The position numbers and the translations under genes are program-made. Source: Albibacillus kandeliae (GTDB taxonomy: Bacteria; Pseudomonadota; Alphaproteobacteria; Rhodobacterales; Rhodobacteraceae). Taken from it: DNA of 64,000 nt. Below the pieces are notes generated by a model. The model searched no databases and had not been told where the DNA came from. It worked only from the letters and a program-made list of their open reading frames with translations. This document shows positions 15,295 through 24,595 of this stretch, piece by piece (position 1 is the first letter of the stretch; each line of letters begins with the position of its first letter). The stretch is taken from assembly GCF_003116585.1 (NCBI RefSeq), contig NZ_QEHM01000009.1, positions 62,001 to 126,000 on the forward strand, read 5' to 3'.

Positions 15295-15813
15295 ATGCAG
15301 ATGAGCGACCAGCGCGAGATCAAGGCCGATCCGGCGACCGTCTATTCCGCCTTGCTGGACCCGGAGATGCTGAAGCAGTGCGTGCCCGGCGCTGAAGACG
15401 TCTCGGGCAACGTGACCGATGGCTACGAGGCCACCGTCACGCAGAAGGTCGGACCGGTCAAGGCGACCTTCAAGGGTCAGGTGACCATGACGGACATGGT
15501 CGAGAACGAGAAGATCACCATCACCGGCGAAGGCAAGGGCGGCGCCGCCGGCTTTGCCAAGGGCGGTGCGGTGGTCAGGCTGGCTCCGACCGAAAGCGGC
15601 GGCACGCTGCTGAGCTATGACGTCGAGGCCAAGGTGGGCGGCAAGCTGGCCCAGCTGGGCAGCCGGCTGATCGACGGCTTTGCCAAGAAGATGGCCGACC
15701 AGTTCTTTACCAACCTCGTCGAACAGATCGAAGGCCCCTCCGAAGCGGCAGAAGCCCCGGCGGAAGAGGCCGGCGAAAAGAAGGGCTGGCTCGGCAAGAT
15801 CACCGGCCGCTGA
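15295..15813 (+). CDS. CoxG-like SRPBCC (carbon monoxide dehydrogenase subunit G family) protein
   Basis: A 172-residue protein. Residues ~1–145 form an SRPBCC/START-type domain of the CoxG family (IKADPATVYSALLDPEML, CVPGAEDV, GPVKATFKGQV, GGKLAQLGSRLIDGFAKKMADQFF). The last ~25 residues are an Ala/Glu-rich linker and a basic tail. CoxG proteins are linked to CO dehydrogenase maturation and membrane anchoring, but no cox genes are in the window, so the role here is uncertain. The ATG at 15295 is preceded by AGGAG. Confidence 0.85.
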   Translation: MQMSDQREIKADPATVYSALLDPEMLKQCVPGAEDVSGNVTDGYEATVTQKVGPVKATFKGQVTMTDMVENEKITITGEGKGGAAGFAKGGAVVRLAPTESGGTLLSYDVEAKVGGKLAQLGSRLIDGFAKKMADQFFTNLVEQIEGPSEAAEAPAEEAGEKKGWLGKITGR

Positions 15814-15825
15814 CCTTCCGGGCGC

Positions 15826-15847
15826 GCCGCACAGGTACTTGTGCGGC
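15826..15847 (+). terminator. Stem-loop after the CoxG-like gene
   Basis: Perfect 8-bp arms GCCGCACA / TGTGCGGC with a 6-nt loop, 12 bp after the stop. Only a short pyrimidine stretch (CTCTCTTTC) follows. Confidence 0.55.
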
Positions 15848-15907
15848 TGCGCTCTCTTTCCCGTCACGGCTCCGTGACCTAAGTCATGCGCGAAAAGGGA
15901 GGCGCTC

Positions 15908-16837
15908 ATGACAGCCATTCTCAACATCAAGGATCTGCGAAAGACCTACGCCGGCGGTTTCGAGGCGCTGAAAGGCGTGACGCTCGACATCGAAGAGGGC
16001 GAGATCCTCGCGCTGCTGGGGCCGAACGGCGCGGGCAAGACGACGCTGATCTCGACGGTCTGCGGACTGGTGACGCCTACGGCGGGCACGGTCACCGTCG
16101 GCGGGCACGACAGCCAGCGCGACTATCGCGCCGCGCGCGAACTGATCGGGCTGGTTCCGCAGGAAGTGAACCTCGAACCCTTCGAGAAGGTCTGGAACAC
16201 CGTGCGGTTCACCCGGGGGCTATTCGGCAAGCCGCGCGATGATGCCAAGCTGGAGCAGATCCTGCGCAAGCTGAGCCTCTGGGACAAGAAGGACAGCGCG
16301 GTCAAGGAGCTGTCGGGCGGGATGAAGCGGCGGGTGCTGATCGCCAAGGCGCTGTCCCACGAACCGCGCATCCTGTTCCTGGACGAGCCGACCGCTGGTG
16401 TCGACGTGGCCCTGCGCAAGGACATGTGGGACATCGTGGCCGAGCTCAAGGCCGACGGCGTGACGATCATTCTCACCACGCACTACATCGAAGAGGCCGA
16501 GGCCATTGCCGACAGGGTGGGCGTGATCACCCGTGGCGACCTGCTGCTGGTCGAGGAAAAGGCCGCGCTGATGCAGCAGATGGGCCAGAAGCAACTGGAG
16601 GTGGAACTGGTTGCGCCGGTTTCGACGATCCCGGCGGCGCTCGCTCCCTTCGGACTTGAGCTGGGGGCTGAAGGCCGGTCGCTGATCTATTCCTACGATA
16701 CCCGGGCCGAGCGCACCGGCATCACCAAGCTGCTGAACGCCATCGCCGATGCGGGTCTGACGCTTCGCGACGTGAAGACGCGCCAGAGCAGCCTCGAAGA
16801 CATCTTCGTCAATCTCGTTTCGGAGGAGCCGGCATGA
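15908..16837 (+). CDS. ABC transporter ATP-binding protein (YadG-like exporter)
   Basis: A 309-residue ATPase with Walker A (GPNGAGKTT, ~38–46), signature motif (LSGGMKRR, ~136–143) and Walker B ([12 protein letters not shown], ~156–167), followed by the H-loop ([15 protein letters not shown]). The ~80-residue C-terminal extension is typical of DrrA/YadG-type ABC-2 exporters. Its stop overlaps the permease start (ATGA), so the two form one exporter. The substrate is unknown. Confidence 0.93.
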   Translation: MTAILNIKDLRKTYAGGFEALKGVTLDIEEGEILALLGPNGAGKTTLISTVCGLVTPTAGTVTVGGHDSQRDYRAARELIGLVPQEVNLEPFEKVWNTVRFTRGLFGKPRDDAKLEQILRKLSLWDKKDSAVKELSGGMKRRVLIAKALSHEPRILFLDEPTAGVDVALRKDMWDIVAELKADGVTIILTTHYIEEAEAIADRVGVITRGDLLLVEEKAALMQQMGQKQLEVELVAPVSTIPAALAPFGLELGAEGRSLIYSYDTRAERTGITKLLNAIADAGLTLRDVKTRQSSLEDIFVNLVSEEPA

Positions 16838-17595
16838 ACTGGGCCGCCATTGCCGCCATCTACCGCTTCGAGATGGCTCGTTTCTTCCGGACGCTGCTGC
16901 AGAGCTTCCTGTCTCCGGTTCTGTCCACCTCGCTCTACTTCGTGGTCTTCGGCGCCGCCATCGGCAGCCGCATCGACGAGGTCGAGGGCGTGAGCTATGG
17001 CGCGTTCATCGTGCCGGGGCTGGTCATGCTCTCGGTTATCACGCAGGCGATCTCGAACGGGTCCTTCGGCATCTATTTTCCCAAGTTCATCGGCACCATC
17101 TTCGAACTGCTTTCGGCGCCGATCAACTTCCTTGAAATCGTGATGGGCTATGTCGGTGCAGCGGCCACCAAGGCGCTGTTCATCGGATGCGTCATCCTCG
17201 TGACCTCGACGCTCTTCGTGGACCTGCACATCGCGCATCCGCTGGCGATGCTCGCCTTCCTCGTGCTGACCTGCCTGAGCTTTGCGCTGCTGGGATTCAT
17301 CATCGGGATCTGGGCGAAGAACTTCGAGCAATTGCAACTTGTTCCGCTGCTGATCGTGACGCCGCTGATCTTTCTCGGTGGGTCGTTCTACTCGGTGTCG
17401 ATGCTGCCGCCGGTCTGGCAGACGGTGACGCTGTTCAACCCGGTGCTCTATCTGATCTCCGGTTTCCGCTGGGCCTTCTTCGGTATCGCCGACGTGCCCA
17501 TCGGCGTCAGCCTGCTTGCCATTGCCGCCTTCACCGGCCTGTGCCTCGCGATCATCTGGCTGATCTTCCGCACCGGCTGGCGGATCCGCAGCTGA
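16834..17595 (+). CDS. ABC-2 type transporter permease (YadH-like)
   Basis: A 253-residue integral membrane protein with about six hydrophobic segments and the ABC-2 permease pattern ([56 protein letters not shown]). It pairs with the overlapping upstream ATPase. The YadGH pair is conserved across Proteobacteria and its substrate is not established. Confidence 0.92.
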   Translation: MNWAAIAAIYRFEMARFFRTLLQSFLSPVLSTSLYFVVFGAAIGSRIDEVEGVSYGAFIVPGLVMLSVITQAISNGSFGIYFPKFIGTIFELLSAPINFLEIVMGYVGAAATKALFIGCVILVTSTLFVDLHIAHPLAMLAFLVLTCLSFALLGFIIGIWAKNFEQLQLVPLLIVTPLIFLGGSFYSVSMLPPVWQTVTLFNPVLYLISGFRWAFFGIADVPIGVSLLAIAAFTGLCLAIIWLIFRTGWRIRS

Positions 17596-17617
17596 GGGCG
17601 TTGCAATAATGCCGGAG

Positions 17618-17641
17618 CGTGCCCCGTTTCGCCGGGGCACG
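17618..17641 (+). terminator. Stem-loop after the ABC exporter operon
   Basis: Perfect 9-bp arms CGTGCCCCG (17618–17626) and CGGGGCACG (17633–17641) with a 6-nt loop, 22 bp after the permease stop. No T-run follows. Confidence 0.6.
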
Positions 17642-17700
17642 TCGGGTCAGATTCCGCCGACACCTTGTTAACAGCCGAACGGCAATCTACATGGCATTGC

Positions 17701-18498
17701 ATGAAAGTGCGGCTGCCCTTCCTCGACAAGACACCCCTGGTGTCAGTGGTACGGATGAGCGGGACCATCGGCATGTCGGGGCGCGCGTCGCTGACCGACA
17801 ATGCCCTGGCCCCCATCCTTGAAAAGGCGTTCAAGCGGGGCAAACCCTCTGCCGTCGCCATCGAACTCAACTCTCCCGGCGGTTCCCCGGTGCAGTCCTC
17901 GCTGATCGGGGCGCGCATCCGGCGTCTGTCGGAAGAGAACAAGGTTCCGGTTATCGCCTTCGTCGAGGACGTCGCGGCCTCCGGCGGCTACTGGCTGGCA
18001 GCAGCGGCCGACGAGATCTGGGCCGACGACAGCTCGGTCATCGGCTCCATCGGCGTGATCTCGGCCAGTTTCGGTGCCCATGTCTTCCTGGCGCGCCAAG
18101 GCGTCGAGCGGCGCGTCTATACGGCGGGCAAGTCGAAATCCATGCTCGACCCGTTCCGCCCGGAAAACCCCGAGGACGTGGCGCGCCTGAAAACCCTGCT
18201 GGACGATATCCACGGCAACTTCATCAGCCACGTCAAAACCCGCCGCGAAGGCAAACTGGACCTCAAGAAGGACCTGTTCCAGGGCGATATCTGGCTGGCC
18301 GGACGGGCTGCGGAACTGGGCCTGATCGAGGGAATCGGCCACCTCAAGCCGAAGATGCAGGAACGCTTTGGCGAGGATGTCAGGTTCCGGCGGTACGGGC
18401 TGAAACGCCCGATCTGGTCCCGGTTCGGTTCGCAGGTGGCGCTGGATGCGCTGTCCGCAGTGGAGGAGCGTGCGGAATTCGCGCGCTTTGGCCTCTGA
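17701..18498 (+). CDS. S49 family (SppA-like) serine peptidase
   Basis: A 265-residue short-form S49 peptidase. The serine nucleophile lies in EDVAASGGYWLA (Ser ~94) and the general-base lysine in YTAGKSKSMLDPFRP (~145), the Ser/Lys dyad of SppA/SohB enzymes. IELNSPGGSPVQS (~55–67) is the conserved oxyanion region. The ATG at 17701 is chosen because it begins the usual KVRLPF-L-D-K-TPLVSVVRMSG opening; there is no strong Shine–Dalgarno. No clear signal peptide is seen, so the location is probably the membrane face or cytoplasm. It is followed within 1 bp by a tiny membrane gene. Confidence 0.9.
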   Translation: MKVRLPFLDKTPLVSVVRMSGTIGMSGRASLTDNALAPILEKAFKRGKPSAVAIELNSPGGSPVQSSLIGARIRRLSEENKVPVIAFVEDVAASGGYWLAAAADEIWADDSSVIGSIGVISASFGAHVFLARQGVERRVYTAGKSKSMLDPFRPENPEDVARLKTLLDDIHGNFISHVKTRREGKLDLKKDLFQGDIWLAGRAAELGLIEGIGHLKPKMQERFGEDVRFRRYGLKRPIWSRFGSQVALDALSAVEERAEFARFGL

Positions 18499-18499
18499 C

Positions 18500-18670
18500 G
18501 TGATTCTGAAGATCGTCCTGCTGTTCCTCATCGTGATGATCGTCCTTGCCATGTTCGGACGATATCGCTTTCCCGGCATTCCCCGTCTGTCGGACAAGAA
18601 ATGCGCCTCCTGCGGCCGGTATCGTATCGGCAAGGGGCCCTGCGCCTGCAAAAAGGGAGGCAAATCATGA
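18500..18670 (+). CDS. Tiny membrane-anchored Cys-rich (zinc-ribbon-like) protein
   Basis: A 56-residue protein started at GTG 18500, immediately after the S49 stop. Residues ~3–18 form one membrane helix (LKIVLLFLIVMIVLAMF) and the rest is cytosolic or periplasmic with C-x2-C and C-x-C (KKCASCGRYRIGKGPCAC), suggesting one bound zinc ion. Its stop overlaps the antiporter start (ATGA). I do not recognise a named family. Its placement between the peptidase and the antiporter, with overlaps on both sides, argues that it is real. Confidence 0.75.
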   Translation: MILKIVLLFLIVMIVLAMFGRYRFPGIPRLSDKKCASCGRYRIGKGPCACKKGGKS

Positions 18671-19620
18671 TGCCGTGGCTCCTGTCCGGTCTCGGACTGG
18701 TGATCCTGCTTCTGGCGGGCGACGCGCTGGTGCGTGGCGCCGTCAACCTGTCGCTTCGTCTGGGCATTCCGGCGCTGATCGTCAGCCTGACCATCGTGGC
18801 CTTCGGAACCTCGGCGCCCGAGCTGCTGATCTCGATCAGCGCAGTGCGCGACAACGTGCCCGGCATCGCGCTCGGCAACGTGGTGGGGTCGAACACCGCG
18901 AATATCCTGCTGGTGCTTGGCATTCCCGCGATCCTCTCCAGCCTGCAGACCAGCGAATGCGATACCCGCAAGACCTATGTCTTCATGCTGATCTCCTCGG
19001 TGCTCTTCGTCGGGCTCGCCTTCTTCGGCATCTTCACCATCTGGTCCGGTCTGATCCTGCTGGCTGGGCTCGGTGTCCTGCTTTTCGATCAGGTATACGA
19101 GGCGCGTGCGCACCGCATGGCCTGCTCTATGGACGATGGCGAGGCCGAGATGCTCGACGAGGCCGATCCCAACATGCCCTACTGGCGCGTCGGGATGTTC
19201 CTGCTGCTGGGCCTGGTCGGCCTGCCGCTGGGTGCGAACCTGCTGGTCGAGAACGCCACCGTGATCGCCCTCACCTATGGCGTCAGCGAGACCGTCATCG
19301 GCCTGACGCTGGTCGCGGTCGGCACCTCGCTGCCGGAGCTGGCGACGACGGTGATGGCCGCCCTGCGCAAGCAGGCGGACGTTGCGCTTGGCAACGTGAT
19401 CGGGTCGAACATGTTCAACCTGCTCGCCATCATTGGCGTGGCCACCTTCTTTGGCCCGATCCCGGTCGATCCCCAGTTCCTGCGGTTCGATCTGTGGGTC
19501 ATGCTGGCCGCCTCGCTGCTGCTGGCGCCCTTCGTGTTCTTCAAGCTCGACATCACCCGGCTGTGGGGCATCGTGCTGACGCTGCTCTATCTCGCCTACG
19601 CTACGGCGGTGCTGCTATGA
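18667..19620 (+). CDS. Calcium/sodium antiporter (CaCA family, YrbG-like)
   Basis: A 317-residue membrane protein with ten or so helices and both signature alpha-repeats of the Ca2+/cation antiporter superfamily: FGTSAPELLISI…ALGNVVGSNTANILLVLG (~42–80) and VGTSLPELATTV…ALGNVIGSNMFNLLAIIG (~218–258). It exchanges Ca2+ against Na+ (or H+) across the inner membrane. The acidic loop between repeats (DDGEAEMLDEADPN) may be regulatory. The ATG at 18667 overlaps the upstream small gene by 4 bp. Confidence 0.93.
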   Translation: MMPWLLSGLGLVILLLAGDALVRGAVNLSLRLGIPALIVSLTIVAFGTSAPELLISISAVRDNVPGIALGNVVGSNTANILLVLGIPAILSSLQTSECDTRKTYVFMLISSVLFVGLAFFGIFTIWSGLILLAGLGVLLFDQVYEARAHRMACSMDDGEAEMLDEADPNMPYWRVGMFLLLGLVGLPLGANLLVENATVIALTYGVSETVIGLTLVAVGTSLPELATTVMAALRKQADVALGNVIGSNMFNLLAIIGVATFFGPIPVDPQFLRFDLWVMLAASLLLAPFVFFKLDITRLWGIVLTLLYLAYATAVLL

Positions 19621-19651
19621 TGGGGCCGATGGAACGCGAAAGGCACTCTGC

Positions 19652-20431
19652 ATGACACGCGCGCTGGTCACCGGTGCGGGCAAGCGGCTTGGTCGCGCTA
19701 TGGCGCTCTACCTCGCCGGGCGTGGGTTCCACGTGGCCGTGCACTACTCCGGTTCGGCCGAGGCCGCCGAAGAGGTGGCGGCAGAGATCACGGCGCTGGG
19801 CCGCCGGGCGGTGACGCTCAAGGCTGATTTTCTTGTCGAGGACGAGGTCGCCGGACTGCTGACGCGCGCGCTCCAAGCGCTGGGCGGGCCGATCACCTGC
19901 CTCGTCAACAACGCCTCGATCTTCGAGTACGACTCGGTCCGGAGCGCGACGCGCGAGAGCTGGGACCGGCATCTCGAGAGCAACCTGCGCGCACCCTTCG
20001 TCCTGACACAGGCGATGGCGGGGCAGGGCCTGACCGCCTCCGAGAACGCGCAGGGAGAGCCGGTGGCATCCGGCCTGATCGTGAACATGATCGACCAGCG
20101 GGTGCGCAAGCTCACGCCCGAGTTCATGAGCTACACCATCGCCAAGATGGGGCTCTGGGCGATGACGCGGACCACCGCGCAGGCGCTTGCCCCGGCGATC
20201 CGGGTGAACGCCATCGGCCCGGGCCCGACCCTGCGCGGCAGCCGCCAGAGCGAGGAGCATTTTGCCGCGCAAAGGGCCGCGACGATCCTCGAACGCGGGG
20301 CCGACATGCAGGATATCACCGCTGCGCTGGGCTACTTCCTCGACGCTCCGGCGGTCACCGGACAGCTGCTCTGCGTCGACGGCGGGCAGCATCTCGGCTG
20401 GCAAACCCCGGATATTCTCGGCCTCGAGTAG
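19652..20431 (+). CDS. SDR-family oxidoreductase, FolM/pteridine-reductase-like
   Basis: A 259-residue short-chain dehydrogenase. The cofactor motif is TGAGKRLGRA (residues ~8–17), with the TGx3Rx(L/I)G form used by pteridine reductases and FolM instead of the usual TGxxxGIG. NNAS (~90) and the catalytic Tyr-x3-Lys (SYTIAKMG, ~166) are present. FolM reduces dihydromonapterin or dihydrofolate; many alphaproteobacterial homologues sit beside folB/folK, which is not the case here, so substrate assignment is tentative. Confidence 0.82.
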   Translation: MTRALVTGAGKRLGRAMALYLAGRGFHVAVHYSGSAEAAEEVAAEITALGRRAVTLKADFLVEDEVAGLLTRALQALGGPITCLVNNASIFEYDSVRSATRESWDRHLESNLRAPFVLTQAMAGQGLTASENAQGEPVASGLIVNMIDQRVRKLTPEFMSYTIAKMGLWAMTRTTAQALAPAIRVNAIGPGPTLRGSRQSEEHFAAQRAATILERGADMQDITAALGYFLDAPAVTGQLLCVDGGQHLGWQTPDILGLE

Positions 20432-20811
20432 GGACCGGCGCGGCCGTTTCACGGTGGCAGATGCATGCTGCTGGCAAGCGCTTGATTCCGTAGTCGAATG
20501 ACGGAGTCACATGGCTGCAGGCGCCTGCATCGAGAAGTTTTGCACTGGTCGCAAACCCGTTACCAAGACGTTACAAAATATTCTTTAGATTCATTGTGTT
20601 GGTAAGATAATAAAAATTTTACGCCTAGATTCAGATAGTTACAATGGTGCCTAAAAAACAGTCAATTCAGCGAACCAGCCCTGAAACAAGGAAAATTTGC
20701 AGGTGCCCAAAAGATATCGGCAGACTTATCCACATAATCCGTGGATTTGTTTGCGCTTGAAACAAAACCGCCAAGATTGCAGGCGGAGCCAGAGAATCAT
20801 ATCTCTGTAGC
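20432..20811. other. AT-rich intergenic island upstream of uvrC, with a perfect DnaA-box sequence
   Basis: 380 bp without a gene. About 20530–20760 is much richer in A+T than the rest of the window. It contains TTATCCACA (20726–20734), an exact match to the DnaA-box consensus, followed by a degenerate inverted copy. GAAC-N7-GAAA (20672–20686) is one base from the alphaproteobacterial SOS box GAAC-N7-GAAC. No tRNA, sRNA or open frame was recognised. One isolated DnaA box does not make an origin. Confidence 0.5.
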
Positions 20812-22701
20812 ATGAGCGAGCACATCCAAGACTCCGACATCGCGGCACAGGCGACGGCCCTCCGGGGCTATGCCTGCATCCAGTCCTATCTCAAGACGCT
20901 GGGCAGCGCGCCGGGGGTATACCGCATGCTCGACCCGCAGGCGCGGGTGCTCTACGTCGGCAAGGCGCGCAACCTCAAGGCGCGGGTCTCGAACTACTCG
21001 CGACCGGGCAATCACAGCCCCCGGATCGAGCGGATGATCCGCGAGACGGCGTCGATGATGTTCCTGACGACCCGGACCGAAACCGAGGCGCTGCTGCTCG
21101 AACAGAACCTGATCAAGCAACTCAAGCCCAAGTACAACGTGCTGTTACGGGACGACAAAAGCTTCCCCAACATCCTCGTCTCCAAGGCGCACGAGTTTCC
21201 GCAGATCAAGAAGCATCGCGGCGCGCGCAAGGAGAAGGGCGACTACTTCGGCCCCTTCGCCAGCGCGGGGGCGGTCAACCGGACGCTGAACCAGCTGCAA
21301 AAGGCCTTCCTGCTGCGGAACTGCTCGGACTCGATGTTCGAGAGCCGCACCCGGCCGTGCCTGCTCTACCAGATCAAGCGCTGTTCGGCGCCCTGCGTCG
21401 GCGAGATCGACAAGGCGGGCTACGCCGAAGCCGTTGCCGACGCCGAGCGCTTCCTCTCCGGGCGGTCGACCAAGGTGCAGGAGGATCTGGCGCACCAGAT
21501 GGCCGAGGCGTCCGAGGCGATGGAGTTCGAGCGGGCCGCCGCCCTGCGCGACAGGATCCGCGCGCTGACGCAGGTGCAGAGCACCCAGGGCATCAACCCG
21601 CGCGGCGTGACCGAGGCGGACGTGATCGCTCTGCACATGGACAGCGGGCAGGCCTGTGTTCAGGTCTTCTTCATCCGCGCCAACCAGAACTGGGGCAACA
21701 AGGACTTCTATCCCCGAGTCGGCGCCGATGTCTCGGCAGCCGAGGTGATGGAAGCCTTCCTCGGGCAGTTCTACGACAACAAGGAACCGCCGCGTCAGGT
21801 GATCCTGTCGGACGAGATCGAGAACACCGACCTGATGACCGAGGCGCTGAGCCAGAAGGCCAACCGCAAGGTCGAGATCCTTGTGCCGCAGCGCGGGGAA
21901 AAGGCCGAACTGGTCTCTGGCGCGATGCGCAACGCCCGCGAAAGCCTCGCGCGCCGCATGTCCGAGAGCGCGACCCAGGCCAAGCTGCTGGGCGGCCTCG
22001 CCGATGCCTTCGGACTGGAAGGCCCGCCGGACCGGATCGAGGTCTATGACAACTCGCACATCATGGGCACCAACGCGGTCGGCGCCATGATCGTCGCGGG
22101 GCCTGACGGGTTCATGAAGAGCCAGTACCGCAAGTTCAACATTCGGGGCGAGGAGCTTACGCCCGGGGACGACTTCGGCATGATGAAGGAGGTCCTGACC
22201 CGCCGCTTCTCGCGCCTGCTGAAAGAGGACCCGGACCGTGACAATGGCATGTGGCCGGACTTGCTGCTGATCGATGGCGGCGCCGGGCAGGTCAGCGCGG
22301 TTGCCGAGATCATGGAGGAACACGGGGTCGAGGACATCCCGATGGTCGGCGTCGCCAAGGGCGTCGACCGGGACGCCGGCAAGGAAGAGTTCCACCGTCC
22401 GGGCCAGCGCCCCTTTGCGCTGCGCCACAACGACCCGGTGCTCTACTTCGTCCAGCGCCTGCGCGACGAGGCCCACCGCTTTGCCATCGGCACCCACCGC
22501 GCCAAGCGGGCCAAGTCGATGGGGGCCAACCCGCTGGACGAGGTGCCCGGCGTCGGCGCCACCCGCAAACGGGCACTGCTGGCGCATTTCGGTTCGGCCA
22601 AGGCGGTCTCGCGCGCCGATCTCGCCGACCTCAAGGCGGTGGATGGCATCTCGGACACGCTGGCCGAAACCATATACGGGTACTTCCACGAGAAGGGCTG
22701 A
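20812..22701 (+). CDS. uvrC: Excinuclease ABC subunit C
   Basis: A 629-residue nucleotide-excision-repair endonuclease that makes both incisions around UvrB-bound lesions. The GIY-YIG domain is at ~30–110 ([20 protein letters not shown]), the UVR motif at ~220–255 ([22 protein letters not shown]), the RNase-H-like UvrC domain at ~395–560 ([20 protein letters not shown]) and helix-hairpin-helix motifs at the C-terminus ([18 protein letters not shown]). Length is standard. It is preceded by the AT-rich island and followed by DUF922, pgsA, moaD and moaE. Confidence 0.96.
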   Translation: MSEHIQDSDIAAQATALRGYACIQSYLKTLGSAPGVYRMLDPQARVLYVGKARNLKARVSNYSRPGNHSPRIERMIRETASMMFLTTRTETEALLLEQNLIKQLKPKYNVLLRDDKSFPNILVSKAHEFPQIKKHRGARKEKGDYFGPFASAGAVNRTLNQLQKAFLLRNCSDSMFESRTRPCLLYQIKRCSAPCVGEIDKAGYAEAVADAERFLSGRSTKVQEDLAHQMAEASEAMEFERAAALRDRIRALTQVQSTQGINPRGVTEADVIALHMDSGQACVQVFFIRANQNWGNKDFYPRVGADVSAAEVMEAFLGQFYDNKEPPRQVILSDEIENTDLMTEALSQKANRKVEILVPQRGEKAELVSGAMRNARESLARRMSESATQAKLLGGLADAFGLEGPPDRIEVYDNSHIMGTNAVGAMIVAGPDGFMKSQYRKFNIRGEELTPGDDFGMMKEVLTRRFSRLLKEDPDRDNGMWPDLLLIDGGAGQVSAVAEIMEEHGVEDIPMVGVAKGVDRDAGKEEFHRPGQRPFALRHNDPVLYFVQRLRDEAHRFAIGTHRAKRAKSMGANPLDEVPGVGATRKRALLAHFGSAKAVSRADLADLKAVDGISDTLAETIYGYFHEKG

Positions 22702-22788
22702 GCCTGTGTGATCCGCATCCCAGACCGGGCTGTCCCGACGTGGTACATTGACCGCGAATTCGGGAACCCGTGGCTTGGAGGAAACCAC

Positions 22789-23406
22789 ATGCCTGCATCA
22801 CTGACCTACGCATCGCCGCGCTTTGCGACGTACAAGACCAAGGGCAAGACGCTCAAGGAAGTCTGGGATTCGATCGTGAAAACCGGACCGGTCGACCCCA
22901 ACGACAACAAGCACGTCGCCTTTCTGACGACGACCGAGGTCACTTTCGACCCCGACCGCGCCAGCTTTACCGGCGACGGCAAGATCAAGGTCGAGAAGCG
23001 CACCGGCTGGTTCGAGGCCAAATGCAAGATCAAGTCGATGAACGTGATCCTGATGAGCTATGTCGACTGCCCCAACATGAGCGTGTCGGGCCTGTCAAAG
23101 ACCGCGACGAAGGAATGGCGCCGGTTCTACGAAAAGGCTCGCAGCCACGAGATGGAGCACGTCAAGAAGGCCGTCGCCGAGTGCGAGAAGATGGTCAAGG
23201 AACTGAACGCGATGCGCGGCACGGGGCTGGGCGAGACCGAGACCGACGCCCGCAACTTTGCCATCGACGATCTCAAGACCAAGATGTTCGAGAAGTTCGG
23301 CGGCAGTGCGATGGATGATCGTCTGAACAAGATCCACGGCGCCTTCGACAAGTCGACCAAGCACGGCGAGAAGGCCGGGGCAAAGCTGAATACCTCGATC
23401 GAGTAA
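22789..23406 (+). CDS. DUF922-family putative Zn-dependent protease
   Basis: A 205-residue protein with the HExxH zinc-protease motif in SHEMEHVKKA (residues ~121–130), inside a DUF922-like region (TWWFEAKCKIK-type strand, then the helix with HExxH). The ATG at 22789 is preceded by TTGGAGG; an upstream ATG-less extension from 22708 lacks a ribosome-binding site. No signal peptide is visible, although the family is often described as secreted. C-terminal ~70 residues are charged and helical. Function is unknown. Confidence 0.7.
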   Translation: MPASLTYASPRFATYKTKGKTLKEVWDSIVKTGPVDPNDNKHVAFLTTTEVTFDPDRASFTGDGKIKVEKRTGWFEAKCKIKSMNVILMSYVDCPNMSVSGLSKTATKEWRRFYEKARSHEMEHVKKAVAECEKMVKELNAMRGTGLGETETDARNFAIDDLKTKMFEKFGGSAMDDRLNKIHGAFDKSTKHGEKAGAKLNTSIE

Positions 23407-23683
23407 CGCGGCAGGGGTTGAATTTTCCGCCCCGGAAGCGACAGATAACGGCGCCTAAGGCGTTTAACTTCATGTCGTCGCAAGCCGGGTCACCGAAGTA
23501 TTGATGAAGAGTCCGTTTCAAGCACCCGGCCGGATGGCCGACCGCCTGCAAGGGCCGACCTATTGCGCGACACCTCTCGCATTCCCAGTTGGGGTTTGTC
23601 TGTCCGGTCCGAATGTGGCCGGTCCGGCAAACCCTTTCGCGCATCCGCTTTCCAATGCCGCGCCTTGGCTGTAGGACATCCTC
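23407..23683. other. Intergenic region between the DUF922 gene and pgsA
   Basis: 277 bp with no convincing reading frame. It contains two CCGGTCCG copies (about 23602 and 23622) inside a longer imperfect stem bounded by GGTTTG and CAAACC, near the pgsA side. I see no recognisable riboswitch or tRNA. Confidence 0.4.
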
Positions 23684-24349
23684 ATGAAATGGACCTTGCC
23701 CAACATCCTGACAACGCTCCGGCTTTTGGCGGCGCCGGGGCTCGCTGTCATGTTCCTGTACTTCAACAGGCCCTGGGCGGACTGGTTCGCGCTGATCCTG
23801 TTCCTCGGGGCGGCGATCACCGACTGGTTCGACGGCTACCTCGCACGTAGCTGGAAGCAGGAAACCAAGCTTGGCGCCATGCTGGACCCCATCGCCGACA
23901 AGGCGATGGTGGTGATCGCGCTGATGGTGATCGTGGGCTATTCCTCGATGTCGCCGTGGCTGGTGCTGCCGACCACCGTGATTCTCTTCCGCGAGGTCTT
24001 TGTCACCGGCCTGCGCGAGTTCCTTGGCGATACCGCGGGCACGCTGAAGGTGACGAAGCTCGCCAAGTGGAAGACGACGTTCCAGATGGTGGCCATCGCC
24101 GTGCTCTTCGCGCAGGGGATCTTCGAACACTATCTCGGGATGTCGGCCTTCGGGCTCGATTCCGCGACCTTCGAGCGTGTCATCAGCGGCGAGGCCGCCG
24201 ATCCGCTGGGGCTGCGCTGGAAACTGGCCGGGATGGAATGGAGCGGGCGCGCGGGGCTCTGGCTGCTCTGGGTCGCGGCGAGCCTTACGCTGATCACCGG
24301 GTTTGATTATTTTCGCAAGGCGCTACCCTTTCTCAGGGAGGGAAACTGA
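23684..24349 (+). CDS. pgsA: CDP-diacylglycerol–glycerol-3-phosphate 3-phosphatidyltransferase
   Basis: A 221-residue inner-membrane enzyme that makes phosphatidylglycerol phosphate. The CDP-alcohol phosphatidyltransferase motif D-x2-D-G-x2-A-R-x8-G-x3-D-x3-D is complete (DWFDGYLAR … GAMLDPIAD, residues ~46–72). Four to six hydrophobic segments surround it. Its stop shares one base with the moaD start (TGATG), a coupling conserved in Rhodobacterales. Confidence 0.94.
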   Translation: MKWTLPNILTTLRLLAAPGLAVMFLYFNRPWADWFALILFLGAAITDWFDGYLARSWKQETKLGAMLDPIADKAMVVIALMVIVGYSSMSPWLVLPTTVILFREVFVTGLREFLGDTAGTLKVTKLAKWKTTFQMVAIAVLFAQGIFEHYLGMSAFGLDSATFERVISGEAADPLGLRWKLAGMEWSGRAGLWLLWVAASLTLITGFDYFRKALPFLREGN

Positions 24350-24594
24350 TGGACGTGCTTTACTTCGCCTGGGTGCGTGAACGGATCGGGCTCCCCAAGG
24401 AACGGGTCGAGACCGGGGCCGCGACGGTGTCTGAACTGGTCGAGGAACTGAGCGCCCGCGAGGAGCGCTACGCGGCGGCCTTCGCCGATATCTCCGCGCT
24501 GCGCGTCGCGCTCGATCAGGAACTCAGCGATTTCGACGCGCCGCTTGCGGGCGTGCGCGAGGTGGCCTTCTTTCCGCCGATGACCGGGGGCTGA
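24349..24594 (+). CDS. moaD: Molybdopterin synthase sulfur-carrier subunit
   Basis: An 81-residue ubiquitin-fold protein ending in the essential Gly-Gly (PPMTGG), which carries the thiocarboxylate used to convert precursor Z to molybdopterin. YFAWVRERIG at the N-terminus is typical. It lies directly before moaE with 1 bp between them and overlaps pgsA by 1 bp. Confidence 0.95.
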   Translation: MDVLYFAWVRERIGLPKERVETGAATVSELVEELSAREERYAAAFADISALRVALDQELSDFDAPLAGVREVAFFPPMTGG

Positions 24595-24595
24595 G

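Noticed and set aside
20432-20811. Replication origin at the AT-rich island
   Set aside because: Only one perfect DnaA box, no DnaA-box cluster and no dnaA, hemE, parAB or repABC genes nearby.
22702-22788. EcfG promoter upstream of the DUF922 gene (GGGAAC near 22762)
   Set aside because: No CGTT box at 16–17 bp spacing.
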